Assembly (NCBI GenBank): GCA_045656145.1
Contig: JAZOQP010000043.1
Coordinates: forward strand, 1-25,365
Origin: SIG565 sp045656145
GTDB taxonomy: Bacteria; Bacillota; Clostridia; Oscillospirales; Acutalibacteraceae
Direction: 5' to 3'
Length of the DNA: 25,365 bases
Shown one piece after another: positions 14,691 through 23,239 of the stretch. How positions within the stretch are numbered: the stretch's first letter is position 1; the number at the start of each line of letters is the position of its first letter. Made by a program: the position numbers and the translations under genes. Below the pieces are notes generated by a model. The model saw only the letters and a list, made by a program, of their open reading frames with translations. It did not search any database and had not been told where the DNA came from.

Positions 14691-16532
14691 ATGCTTAACA
14701 CAGAACGATTATGCATTGGATGTATGAATGATAATGGAGGAGAAAAGGTCTGCAGCATTTGCGGTTATGATTCAGCGGTGCAAAATCCTGAAAATCTTCT
14801 CCCAACAAACTATTGGTTAAAGGATAGATATTTGGTTGGAAGAGTTATTGATTCTAACGGAGAAGGTGTAACCTATATCGGTTGGGATAATAATGAAGAC
14901 CAAATAGTTAATATCAGAGAGTATTTCCCCGATTCAGCCGCATTAAGACTTGAGGATAAATCGGTTGCCATTGTTAAGGGAAATGAGTTCGTTTTCAATG
15001 AAGGAATAATGAACTTCTTAGAAATTCATAGGAAGATATCCGGCTTAAAGCCTCTGCCTGCTTTGCCGCAATTTATTGAGGTTTTCGAAGCTAATGGAAC
15101 TGCCTATAGCATAACAAAATCAAGCTCGGGTATAACACTTCGCGAGTTTTTAATAAGAAACGGCGGAAGTCTTTCTTGGGAACAGGCAAGACCTTTATTC
15201 TTACCCGTTTTAACAACATTGCAGGCACTTCACTCTGCAGGAATTCTTCACCGCGGAATATCTCCCGAAACAATAATTGTTGGAAGAGATGGAAAACTTC
15301 GTCTATCAGGTATTTGTGTTCGTGATGTAAGAATGTCAAAAAGCAGCCTTACCGTTCAGCTTTATCCCGGCTTTTCTGCAACCGAGCAGTATGGCTTTGA
15401 TTTAGAACTTGTTGATGGCAGATATACCGATGTGTACTCCATTGCCGCAACACTTTTCCGCGTGCTTATGGGTGCTGCACCAACCGATGCGAGCGAGCGT
15501 ATATCAAATGATAACTTGCAGATTCCTGCAAAATATATAGAAACATTGCCGAAATATGTTTTAACAGCTCTTGCAAATGCTTTGCAGATAATGCCGCAAA
15601 ACAGAATTCAGGATATGGAGGCTTTCCGTTTGGCGCTTACCCCTGTATCAACAGAGGTTAAGAAACCGGCTCCAAAGCCGAAGACTCAAACGCCTGCAGC
15701 AGCTCCGAAGCCTAAAACTCAGGCTCCTGCTAAAAAGGCAGAACCACAGAAAAATAATTCGGCTAAAAAATATGCAATAATTTCATCAGCCGTAACAGCC
15801 GTTGTATTTATTGTGTTAGCAATTTTATTTGTAACATTCTTTAATGGTCCTGCCGAAACCCCTGCACCTAATAATCAGCAGGAAAACAATAATTCGGTAG
15901 TTGTTCAGCAACCCGATGAACCGGAGACTCCCTCCCAAAACACCCCTGCAGTTGGGGAGAAACTTTATGCGGTGCCCGATTTTGTTTATAATGCTAAAAA
16001 TTCTAATGCAAGCGTATCTTACGCTCAAATTATTAAGGATATAAACTATTCGAGTGTTTATGAATTTGAATTTGAGGTTGTTGATAAACAGTTTAGCGAT
16101 ACGGTTCCTAGAGGTTATGTAATTTCTCAAACACCTGAGGCTAATAAAACTGTTAAAAAAGGCTCAAAAATTAAGTTCACATTAAGCTTAGGACCAAGAA
16201 ATGTATCAATTGCCGATGTTTCGGGAATGACCAAAGATCAGGCCATTTTAGAGCTTATGAAACAAGGATTTTCTTATGAAAATATCCTTTTTGAACAGCC
16301 CTATGATATAAATGCAAAGCCAAATGCAGTTATCAGAACCGAGCCTGCTGCAAACACTAAGGTTGATACCGATACTGCGGTAACAGTTTTCATTAACCGT
16401 TATAATGGCGAAGAAATACCCGATGTTCCTGAAAATAGTGGAGAAAACATAATTTTTGGCGAAAATACAGAAAATAGCGAAACTCAGGGCGAAAACACAA
16501 ACTCTGAAGCAGAGAATTATATAGGCGAATAG
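14691..16532 (+). CDS. zinc-ribbon/kinase-fold/PASTA membrane protein, predicted pseudokinase
   Basis: A 613-residue protein with, in order: a four-Cys zinc ribbon (Cys8, Cys11, Cys21, Cys24); a Ser/Thr kinase-like domain (about 44-318); an Ala/Pro/Lys-rich linker; a transmembrane helix (361-384); a Pro/Asn/Glu-rich stalk; two PASTA-like repeats (about 425-500 and 503-570); and an acidic, Asn-rich tail with repeated GEN. The kinase domain keeps the glycine-loop remnant NGEGVTYIGWD, FSATEQYG, TDVYSIAATLFRVLMG and a late NR. It has Arg76 where relatives have the VAIK lysine, HRG instead of HRD (Gly189), Thr194 instead of the catalytic-loop Asn, and SGI instead of DFG (Ser206). It should therefore bind without phosphotransfer. 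PASTA repeats in related kinases bind muropeptides or lipid II. The start follows GGAGG. It forms an operon with a symporter 13 nt downstream. Confidence 0.9.
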   Translation: MLNTERLCIGCMNDNGGEKVCSICGYDSAVQNPENLLPTNYWLKDRYLVGRVIDSNGEGVTYIGWDNNEDQIVNIREYFPDSAALRLEDKSVAIVKGNEFVFNEGIMNFLEIHRKISGLKPLPALPQFIEVFEANGTAYSITKSSSGITLREFLIRNGGSLSWEQARPLFLPVLTTLQALHSAGILHRGISPETIIVGRDGKLRLSGICVRDVRMSKSSLTVQLYPGFSATEQYGFDLELVDGRYTDVYSIAATLFRVLMGAAPTDASERISNDNLQIPAKYIETLPKYVLTALANALQIMPQNRIQDMEAFRLALTPVSTEVKKPAPKPKTQTPAAAPKPKTQAPAKKAEPQKNNSAKKYAIISSAVTAVVFIVLAILFVTFFNGPAETPAPNNQQENNNSVVVQQPDEPETPSQNTPAVGEKLYAVPDFVYNAKNSNASVSYAQIIKDINYSSVYEFEFEVVDKQFSDTVPRGYVISQTPEANKTVKKGSKIKFTLSLGPRNVSIADVSGMTKDQAILELMKQGFSYENILFEQPYDINAKPNAVIRTEPAANTKVDTDTAVTVFINRYNGEEIPDVPENSGENIIFGENTENSETQGENTNSEAENYIGE

Positions 16533-16545
16533 TCTTGGAGGAATT

Positions 16546-17919
16546 ATGGAGAGAGAAAAGTTAGGAACTCGCTTAGGATTTATCCTTCTTAGTGCGGGTT
16601 GCGCAATAGGACTTGGAAATGTATGGAAATTTCCTTACATAACAGGTCAAAACGGCGGCGCAATATTTGTTTTAATTTATCTTTTCTTCCTTGTTGTTTT
16701 AGGTTTACCTGTTATGACAATGGAATTCGCACTTGGCCGTGCAAGTCAGAAAAGTCCTGCAAAAATGTATAAGGAATTAGAGCCCAAAGGCACTAAATGG
16801 CATTGGCATTCCTATTTAGCAGTTGCGGGAAACTATTTGCTTATGATGTTCTATACATCGGTTGCAGGTTGGCTTTTAAAGTATTTTGTTGATACTGCAA
16901 GCGGTAAGTTTGTTGGTCTTGATGCAACCGGTATTTCGAATGCCTATAAGGCTATGATATCCGACCCTATAACCATGTTAATCTATACGGCAATAGTGGT
17001 TGTTGTCGGCTTTGTTGTTTGTTCCTTTAGCCTTCAAAAAGGCCTTGAAAGAATAACAAAATATATGATGCTGGCACTCCTTGCAATAATGCTTGTTTTA
17101 GCAGTAAACAGTATTTTCTTAAAGGGTAGCGCTGAGGGACTTAAATTTTATCTTCTCCCAAGCATTGATAACTTTATTAAGGCAGGCCCATTTGATGTAA
17201 TAGTTGCGGCTATGAATCAGGCTTTCTTTACACTTAGCCTTGGCATTGGCTCAATGGCCATTTTCGGAAGTTATCTTAAAAAAGAACGCTCTTTAATGGG
17301 CGAGGCTATTAATGTAGCGTCTCTTGATACATTTGTTGCATTATGTTCAGGCCTTATCATTTTCCCGGCGTGTTCGGCATTCGGTGTGCCTGTAAATGCA
17401 GGACCTCCCCTTATTTTTGAAACATTGCCCAATGTTTTTAATAATATGCCTTTGGGTAGGGTTTGGGGAAGCCTTTTCTTCGTGTTCCTATCATTTGCAG
17501 CGCTTTCAACCGTATTTGCGGTTTTCGAAAACATTAATGCTTCAATCATTGATTTAACAGGCGTTTCAAAGAAAAAGGCAAGCCTTATTAACGGAATAGC
17601 AATGTTTATTTTATCTATTCCTTGCGTATTAGGCTTTAACCTTTGGTCATCCTTCCAGCCTTTAGGAGCCGGCAAAAATATTATGGATGTTGAGGACTTT
17701 ATTGTAAGTAATGTTCTCCTTCCAATAGGCTCACTTATATTTGTGCTTTTCTGCACAAGCAAGCGCGGTTGGGGCTTTAAAAACTTTATGAATGAAGTTA
17801 ACACAGGCAAGGGCTTTAAGATGAAAAAGTGGATGAGCTTTTATCTTACATATATTCTCCCCGTGATTATATTTGCCTTGTTTATTATAGGAATTTATAA
17901 TTTCTTTTTTGCTAAATAA
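16546..17919 (+). CDS. neurotransmitter:sodium symporter (NSS) family transporter
   Basis: A 457-residue inner-membrane Na+-coupled importer of the LeuT/MhsT/Tyt1 family, which in bacteria usually carries amino acids. The first helix has the diagnostic unwound segment GCAIGLGNVWKFPYITGQNGG, here near residues 19-39, which forms Na+ and substrate sites. GLPVMTMEFALGR follows as in family members. Helix 6 contains FFTLSLGIGSMAIFGSY and helix 8 FLSFAALSTVFAVFENI. About 11 helices are predicted, as in shorter bacterial members; length is normal. ATG 16546 follows GGAGG with a 13-nt gap from the pseudokinase gene, so the two are cotranscribed. Substrate is not readable from the sequence. No terminator is visible before the T-box promoter, which begins in the following few bases. 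Confidence 0.94.
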   Translation: MEREKLGTRLGFILLSAGCAIGLGNVWKFPYITGQNGGAIFVLIYLFFLVVLGLPVMTMEFALGRASQKSPAKMYKELEPKGTKWHWHSYLAVAGNYLLMMFYTSVAGWLLKYFVDTASGKFVGLDATGISNAYKAMISDPITMLIYTAIVVVVGFVVCSFSLQKGLERITKYMMLALLAIMLVLAVNSIFLKGSAEGLKFYLLPSIDNFIKAGPFDVIVAAMNQAFFTLSLGIGSMAIFGSYLKKERSLMGEAINVASLDTFVALCSGLIIFPACSAFGVPVNAGPPLIFETLPNVFNNMPLGRVWGSLFFVFLSFAALSTVFAVFENINASIIDLTGVSKKKASLINGIAMFILSIPCVLGFNLWSSFQPLGAGKNIMDVEDFIVSNVLLPIGSLIFVLFCTSKRGWGFKNFMNEVNTGKGFKMKKWMSFYLTYILPVIIFALFIIGIYNFFFAK

Positions 17920-17924
17920 TTTTC

Positions 17925-17953
17925 TTGCATATATATAAATAATATGTTATTAT
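17925..17953 (+). promoter_or_regulatory. promoter of pheST
   Basis: TTGCAT (17925-17930), a 17-nt spacer and TATTAT (17948-17953) begin 6 nt after the symporter stop codon and would start transcription at the 5' end of the T-box leader. Confidence 0.65.
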
Positions 17954-17959
17954 ATTTTT

Positions 17960-18221
17960 GTTAAATGCTATGACAAAGAAAAGTAGATTTTATGACTGTT
18001 TCAGAGAGAAGGTGTCGAGGGCTGAAAGCACCTTTAACAAAAGTGAAATCGAAGTTCCCTTTCGAGCAGCGGCGCTGAACAAAAAAGTAGGTGCTGTCGG
18101 GTGCGGCCCGTTATCGCCGAATAAAGTGTCCGTTTAAAAAACGGAAATGCGGGTGGTACCGCGGAGTTTTTAAATTTCTAAAACTTCGTCCTGATTTTTC
18201 AGGGCGGAGTTTGTTTTTTTT
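17960..18221 (+). promoter_or_regulatory. T-box leader responding to uncharged tRNA(Phe)
   Basis: This 262-nt untranslated leader fills the 313-nt gap between the symporter and pheS. It has the stem I AGAGA motif (18003-18008), a specifier-loop triplet TTC (18055-18057, Phe), and the conserved T-box GGGTGGTACCGCG (18151-18163). The TGGT in the T-box can pair with an ACCA tRNA 3' end, as expected for tRNA(Phe). A terminator follows. Uncharged tRNA(Phe) would stabilise the antiterminator and turn on pheST. The T-box motif is unambiguous; the exact helices and the 5' end were not modelled. Confidence 0.95.
18181..18221 (+). terminator. T-box regulated terminator
   Basis: AACTTCGTCCTG pairs with CAGGGCGGAGTT around an AT-rich loop, followed by eight T residues. 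The CGGAGTTTTT segment of the T-box region (18162-18171) can pair with the 5' arm (AAAACTTCG), giving the alternative antiterminator. The pheS ribosome binding site (GGAGG) starts two bases after the T run. Confidence 0.92.
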
Positions 18222-18232
18222 CGGAGGTTATT

Positions 18233-19252
18233 ATGAAACAACAGTTGGAAAATATTAAAAATGAGGCAATTGCGGCATTAAATAATGCAAATAGCCTTAA
18301 AGAAACCGATGAACTAAGAGTTAAGTATCTCGGTAAAAAGGGCGAACTTACCGCTATTTTAAAGCAGATGGGTTCACTTTCTCCCGAAGAGCGCCCAATA
18401 ATGGGTCAGCTTGTAAACGAGGCAAAGGCGGCTTTTGAAGAGCTTATTGCTAAGAAAAACGAGGAATTATCCAAAGCTGAAACCGAGAAAAAATTAAAGG
18501 AAGAAACCATTGATATAACAATGCCCTCTAAAAAAGGCAAGGTGGGCAAACTTCATCCTTTAAATGCGGTTTTAGATGATATGATAGATATTTTTCAGTC
18601 GATGGGCTTTGATATTGTTGACGGTCCTGAGGTTGAAACCGACCATTATAATTTTGAGTCTTTAAATGTTCCTGCTGACCATCCCGCACGCGATATGCAG
18701 GATACCTTCTATTTAGGGGAAAACCTTTTGCTTAGAACCCAAACATCTGCGGCTCAAATAAGAACAATGGAAAACCGCACTCCGCCTATCAGAATTATCT
18801 GCCCGGGAAGAGTTTTCAGAGCCGATGAGGTCGATGCTACCCATTCTCCCGTTTTCCATCAAATTGAGGGCCTTGTAGTTGATAAGGGCGTTACAATGTG
18901 TGATTTAAAGGGTGTTCTTGAGCAGTTTGCTCAGGAGATTTACGGCAAGGATACCGCCGTTAAGTTCCGCCCATCATTCTTCCCGTTTACCGAGCCGAGC
19001 GTTGAGGTTGATGTTACCTGTTCCGAATGTGGCGGAAAGGGTTGCCGCGTTTGTAAAGGTAGCGGTTGGATAGAAATTTTAGGTGCAGGTATGGTGCATC
19101 CGAATGTTCTTCGCAATTGCGGAATAGACCCCGATATTTATTCAGGCTTTGCCTTTGGTATCGGCCTTGACCGTCTTACCACCACTCGTTATAAAATCAG
19201 TGATATCCGTTTATTATTCGAAAATGATAAGCGTTTCCTTGAGCAGTTTTAA
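18233..19252 (+). CDS. pheS: phenylalanyl-tRNA synthetase alpha subunit
   Basis: PheS carries the class II catalytic site that charges tRNA(Phe) in the (alpha-beta)2 enzyme. The 339 residues are full length: an N-terminal coiled-coil arm (about 1-85) for tRNA binding, then HPLNAVLDDMIDIFQSMGF, GPEVETDHYNFESLN, HPARDMQDTFYL, LLRTQTSAAQIRTM, PGRVFRADEVDATHSPVFHQIEG and GIGLDRL near the end (motif 3). A CSECGGKGCRVCKGSGW segment (about 263-280) resembles the Cys-containing insertion common in Firmicute PheS. It starts at ATG 18233 behind GGAGG and is cotranscribed with pheT (17-nt gap). Expression is under the T-box. Confidence 0.98.
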   Translation: MKQQLENIKNEAIAALNNANSLKETDELRVKYLGKKGELTAILKQMGSLSPEERPIMGQLVNEAKAAFEELIAKKNEELSKAETEKKLKEETIDITMPSKKGKVGKLHPLNAVLDDMIDIFQSMGFDIVDGPEVETDHYNFESLNVPADHPARDMQDTFYLGENLLLRTQTSAAQIRTMENRTPPIRIICPGRVFRADEVDATHSPVFHQIEGLVVDKGVTMCDLKGVLEQFAQEIYGKDTAVKFRPSFFPFTEPSVEVDVTCSECGGKGCRVCKGSGWIEILGAGMVHPNVLRNCGIDPDIYSGFAFGIGLDRLTTTRYKISDIRLLFENDKRFLEQF

Positions 19253-19269
19253 GAAAGGGGGAGAAGAGT

Positions 19270-21660
19270 ATGAAAATTTCATTAAATCAGTTAAAACAGT
19301 ATGTTGAAATAAACGTATCTGCCGAAGAACTTTGCGATAAAATGGTTATGGCAGGTTTTGAAGTTGAATCTATTGAAAATACAGGCGATAAAATTAAAAA
19401 TGTTGTGGTAGCCGAGATTAAAGAACTTGCTCCCCATGAAAACAGCGACCATTTGCAAATTTGCCAAATGGATATAGGAACAGGCGAACTTGTTCAGATA
19501 GTTACAGGCGCTCAAAACATTAAGGTTGGCGATAAGGTTCCCGCTGCGCTCAACAATAGCATTCTTCCAAACGGTATGAATATCAAAGCCGGTAAACTCA
19601 GAGGCGTTGATTCAAACGGAATGCTTTGCTCAGGCGAGGAATTATGCCTTACAGAAGCAGATTATGAGGGCGCTTCGGTTTACGGAATTTTAATTCTTAA
19701 ACCCGATACTGTGGTTGGTACCGATATGCGCGATGTTTTAGGTCTTAATGATTATATAATTGACTTTAAAATAACCGCTAACCGCCCCGATTGTAACTGC
19801 TTCTTGGGTGTTGCAAAGGAAATCGGCGTTGTTCTCGGCACCGAGTTTAAAGCGCCCGTTCCAAAATACGAAACAACAAAAGAAGATATAAATGATTATA
19901 TTAAAATTGATGTTGAGAATTATGAACTATGCCCAAGATATATCGGTAGAGTTGTTAAAAATCTTCGCATTAAACCCTCTCCTGATTGGATGCAAAAGGC
20001 AATTACCGCTTCAGGTATGAGACCTATCAATAACATAGTTGATATTACCAACTTCGTTATGCTCGAAACAGGTAACCCAATGCATGCCTTTAATTATAAC
20101 GAACTTAAAGGACAACATATAATTGTAAGAAACGCTAAAGATGGCGAAAAGATTACAACACTTGATGAGAAGGTTCACGAATTAACTCCCGATATGCTTG
20201 TTATTGCAGATGGCGAAGTTCCTTCCTGCCTTGCAGGTATTATGGGTGGTCTTGAGAGTGAAATAACCGATTTAACAACCGATTTATTCTTAGAATCAGC
20301 AAAATTTAAGCGCGATAATATCCGTAAAACAGGAAGAAAACTCGGCATTCGCACCGAGGCTAGCGGTAGATTTGAAAAGGGTATTGATATTATCAACACC
20401 GAATATGCTATGGAGCGCGCATTACAGCTTATCTATGAGCTTGATGCAGGCGATATCGTAGATGGCGTTATCGATTGCCATGAGGAATTACCAAAGCCAA
20501 GAGTTATTGAAACAACTACAGAGGCTATTTTAGAGCTTCTCGGTGTTCAGATAGAGAAAGAAACAATTATTGAAATTCTTAATAAACTCGGCCTTAATGC
20601 TAAGTGCGATGGAGATAAACTTATCTGCACAGTTCCCTCCATTCGCGATGATATCGAGGGTAGGGCAGACCTTGCAGAAGAGGTTATGAGAATTTATGGT
20701 TATAACCATATTATAGGCACTAAGATGCGCGGCGATGTTGTTCGCGGTAAAAAGTTGCCCGAAAGAATTAAAACCGATGCAATAAAGAAATATCTTTGCA
20801 GCATTGGGGCTTATGAGATAGCTACCTATTCTTTTATTTCTTCTAAGGCTATCGATACTCTTCTTTTAGATGAAAATGATGAAAGAAGAAATGTTGTAAA
20901 GCTTCTTAATCCGCTTGGCGAAGAATATTCAACAATGCGCAGCCAATTGGTAACTAGCATGCTAGGTGTTATGTCAACCAACATTAACCGCAAAATACCC
21001 GAAGCAAGATTCTTTGAAATAAGCAAGCGCTTTGTTCCAAAATCACTCCCCATAACCGAGCAACCCTTAGAGATTCCAACACTTTGCCTTGGCTTCTATG
21101 GAAAAGAAGAGGATTTCTTTACATTAAAGGGAACTGTTGAGGATATATTCTCAATATTCGGTGCACATACTGATATTGAAAGGGCAAGTGAGCCGTATCT
21201 CCATCCGGGTAGACAGGCGGTAATTAAAGCAAACAATGTTCCTGCTGCAGTTTTAGGCGAGGTTCATCCAACAGTTGCTGCTCAGTATGATATAAATGAC
21301 CGCGTTTATGTAGCTGAAATTAAGCTTGATGTATTATTTGCTATAAACAAGCGTAAAACAGTGTATAAGCCGCTTCCTAAATTCCCTGCAGTTGAGCGAG
21401 ATTTTGCACTTCTTTGCGATATTGATTTACCGATAGGTACACTTGAAAAGGCAATTTCTGCAGGCGCTTCAAGACTCCTTGAGAAAATTGAACTTTTCGA
21501 TGTTTACACAGGAGCTCAAATTCCTGAGGGTAAAAAGAGTGTTGCCTTTAGTGTAACTCTCAGAAGCGCGGATAACACTTTAAGTGATGAAGAAATTGAT
21601 GCTGTAACTGCTAAGATTTTTGCAAAGCTTGAAAAAGCAGGAGCAGAGCTTAGAAAATAA
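19270..21660 (+). CDS. pheT: phenylalanyl-tRNA synthetase beta subunit
   Basis: PheT (796 residues, normal length) provides tRNA binding and the editing site for Tyr-tRNA(Phe). Visible blocks: the N-terminal MKISLNQLKQYV, an OB-fold tRNA-binding domain (about 39-147, with HENSDHLQICQ and VTGAQNIKVGDKVP), B3/4 editing domain with NNIVDITNFVMLETGNPMHAF, B5 domain (about 400-470), the inactive synthetase-like core (RADLAEEVMRIYGY onwards), and a C-terminal FDX-ACB anticodon-binding domain (about 700-796, with FPAVERDFALLCD). AAAGGGGGAG lies upstream of ATG 19270. No terminator follows, and ireB begins 38 nt later, so read-through is likely. Confidence 0.98.
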   Translation: MKISLNQLKQYVEINVSAEELCDKMVMAGFEVESIENTGDKIKNVVVAEIKELAPHENSDHLQICQMDIGTGELVQIVTGAQNIKVGDKVPAALNNSILPNGMNIKAGKLRGVDSNGMLCSGEELCLTEADYEGASVYGILILKPDTVVGTDMRDVLGLNDYIIDFKITANRPDCNCFLGVAKEIGVVLGTEFKAPVPKYETTKEDINDYIKIDVENYELCPRYIGRVVKNLRIKPSPDWMQKAITASGMRPINNIVDITNFVMLETGNPMHAFNYNELKGQHIIVRNAKDGEKITTLDEKVHELTPDMLVIADGEVPSCLAGIMGGLESEITDLTTDLFLESAKFKRDNIRKTGRKLGIRTEASGRFEKGIDIINTEYAMERALQLIYELDAGDIVDGVIDCHEELPKPRVIETTTEAILELLGVQIEKETIIEILNKLGLNAKCDGDKLICTVPSIRDDIEGRADLAEEVMRIYGYNHIIGTKMRGDVVRGKKLPERIKTDAIKKYLCSIGAYEIATYSFISSKAIDTLLLDENDERRNVVKLLNPLGEEYSTMRSQLVTSMLGVMSTNINRKIPEARFFEISKRFVPKSLPITEQPLEIPTLCLGFYGKEEDFFTLKGTVEDIFSIFGAHTDIERASEPYLHPGRQAVIKANNVPAAVLGEVHPTVAAQYDINDRVYVAEIKLDVLFAINKRKTVYKPLPKFPAVERDFALLCDIDLPIGTLEKAISAGASRLLEKIELFDVYTGAQIPEGKKSVAFSVTLRSADNTLSDEEIDAVTAKIFAKLEKAGAELRK

Positions 21661-21698
21661 GCTATAAAATATATTAATTTTGAAAGAGGTGTTCCTTA

Positions 21699-21944
21699 AT
21701 GAACGATAAAACAATGACTTTCTCACTCGGCAACGAGCAGGAGCAAGAAATTCGCAGAATTTTAATGGTGGTTTATGATGCCTTAAAGGAAAAGGGTTAT
21801 AATCCAATCAATCAAATTGTGGGTTATATTTTGTCGGAGGATCCAACCTATATCACTACCCACAATAATGCGCGCAGTCTTATCCGTAGGGTAGACCGCG
21901 ATACATTATTACAAATTTTGGTTAAATATTATTTAACCGCATAG
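21699..21944 (+). CDS. ireB: IreB family regulatory phosphoprotein (UPF0297)
   Basis: An 81-residue protein matching the UPF0297/YrzL/IreB family nearly end to end: TMTFSLGNEQEQEIRRIL, ALKEKGYNPINQIVGYILS, and EDPTYITTHNNARSLIRR are the usual conserved blocks. In Enterococcus faecalis IreB is phosphorylated on a threonine near its N terminus by the PASTA kinase IreK and modulates cell-envelope stress tolerance. A candidate N-terminal Thr (KTMTFS) is present here. In most Firmicutes ireB precedes the Holliday-junction resolvase-like gene ruvX/yqgF. Here it is instead followed by SGNH hydrolases. ATG 21699 follows AGAGGTG; the next gene starts 13 nt after its stop, so it leads that operon. Confidence 0.95.
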   Translation: MNDKTMTFSLGNEQEQEIRRILMVVYDALKEKGYNPINQIVGYILSEDPTYITTHNNARSLIRRVDRDTLLQILVKYYLTA

Positions 21945-21957
21945 GGGAGAAAAAATT

Positions 21958-22596
21958 ATGGAAATCAAAGGAAAAGTAATCAGTTTTTTAGGCGATAGTA
22001 TTACGCAGGGTGTTGGAGTAAAAGAGGAGAAAAATTATTATCCCAATATTATTGCAGCAAAACATTCTCCTAAAAAGATGAACAATTATGGTATTAGCGG
22101 AACTCGTTTTGCTGAGCAGATGGAAAAATCTCAGCCTATTGATTATCAAGATTTTTCGCTTAGAAGCAAAGAACTTGATAAGGATTCCGATATTATCGTT
22201 GTTTTCGGCGGTACTAACGATTTTGGACACGGCGATGCACCTATTGGTACTTTTGAGGATAGAACTCCGAATACCTTCTATGGCGCTTGCCATACCATTA
22301 TGCAAAATCTTATAAGCGAATATCCCAAAGCCCAAAAGGTAATTTGCACTCCGCTTCATAGAATAACCGAGGATGAGCCTTGCAGCAGAGGCTTAGTTCT
22401 TCGCGATTTCGTAAATATTATAAAAGAGGTTGCCGAATATTATTCAATTCCCGTTTGTGATTTATGGAGCATTTCGGGTATTCAGCCGAAGGTTCCCGTT
22501 ATAAAGGAAATGTATTGCCCTGATGGACTTCATCCTAACGATGAGGGACAAAAATTCTTAGCTGAAAAAATTGCTAATTTTATTTTAGCTTTATAG
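21958..22596 (+). CDS. SGNH/GDSL-family hydrolase, first tandem copy
   Basis: A 212-residue SGNH esterase without signal peptide. Catalytic blocks are all present: FLGDSITQG (Ser14), NNYGISGT (block II Gly), FGGTNDFG (Asn87) and PDGLHPNDEG (Asp189, His192). Such enzymes remove acetyl or acyl groups from sugars, lipids or small esters. It follows ireB by 13 nt with GGGGAG as ribosome binding site. It is a tandem paralogue of the next gene: same length, alignable without gaps, about 64% identical by hand count (135 of 212), with identical stretches such as EVAEYYSIPVCDLW. The downstream NodB deacetylase suggests a shared deacetylation pathway acting inside the cell. Substrate unknown. Confidence 0.92.
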   Translation: MEIKGKVISFLGDSITQGVGVKEEKNYYPNIIAAKHSPKKMNNYGISGTRFAEQMEKSQPIDYQDFSLRSKELDKDSDIIVVFGGTNDFGHGDAPIGTFEDRTPNTFYGACHTIMQNLISEYPKAQKVICTPLHRITEDEPCSRGLVLRDFVNIIKEVAEYYSIPVCDLWSISGIQPKVPVIKEMYCPDGLHPNDEGQKFLAEKIANFILAL

Positions 22597-22600
22597 AAAA

Positions 22601-23239
22601 ATGGAGATTAAAGATAAAGTAATCAGTTTTTTGGGCGATAGCATAACCGAGGGAGTGGGAGCAAGTTCTAAAGAAAATGGTTATCCTAACCTTATTTCTC
22701 AAAAATATGGAGCCAAAAGGGTTAATAATTATGGTGTAGCAGGCACCTGTATTGCTAGCCAACAGGATAAAACCTCGCCGCTTTATAATATGGATTTTTG
22801 TGTTCGAAGTCAGAATATTGATAAAGAGTCCGATATTATAGTGGTGTTTGGCGGCACTAACGATTTAGGTCTTGGCGATGCCCCGTTCGGTCAGTTTTCT
22901 GACCGCACCCCCGATACATTTTATGGAGCCCTTCACACCCTTGCTTTAAATCTTATAAATGGGTATCCTACTGCGCAAAAGATTTTTTGCACACCCATTC
23001 ATAGAGGCACCGAGGAAATGCCTCGCCCTCACGGAAGGGTATTGCTCGATTATGTGAATGCAATTAAAGAGGTTGCCGAATATTATTCTATTCCCGTTTG
23101 TGATTTATGGAAAAATTCGGGTCTTCAACCAAGAGTTCAGATAATTCAGCAAACATATTGCCCTGATACCATTCACCCCAATGATGAAGGATATAAAATC
23201 TTAGCCGAAAGAATTGGAAATTTTATACTGAAATTATGA
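22601..23239 (+). CDS. SGNH/GDSL-family hydrolase, second tandem copy
   Basis: Paralogue of the preceding gene (212 residues) with intact catalytic blocks: FLGDSITEG (Ser14), NNYGVAGT, FGGTNDLG (Asn87) and PDTIHPNDEG (Asp189, His192). The ATG is 4 nt after the previous stop and has no recognisable Shine-Dalgarno sequence, so it is probably translated by termination-reinitiation. Divergence is greatest in residues 21-60, near the presumed substrate pocket, suggesting different specificities rather than simple gene dosage; this is inference. Its stop overlaps the start of the deacetylase gene (ATGA). No signal peptide. Confidence 0.92.
   Translation: MEIKDKVISFLGDSITEGVGASSKENGYPNLISQKYGAKRVNNYGVAGTCIASQQDKTSPLYNMDFCVRSQNIDKESDIIVVFGGTNDLGLGDAPFGQFSDRTPDTFYGALHTLALNLINGYPTAQKIFCTPIHRGTEEMPRPHGRVLLDYVNAIKEVAEYYSIPVCDLWKNSGLQPRVQIIQQTYCPDTIHPNDEGYKILAERIGNFILKL

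Noticed and set aside
21988..22359. 123-codon minus-strand frame inside the first SGNH gene
   Set aside because: It is antisense to a gene with complete catalytic motifs and has no recognisable domain.
34..23239. The first SGNH gene as a third copy of the tandem pair
   Set aside because: It shares the 212-residue length but only the catalytic blocks. The rest of the sequence does not align closely, so equal length is coincidental.
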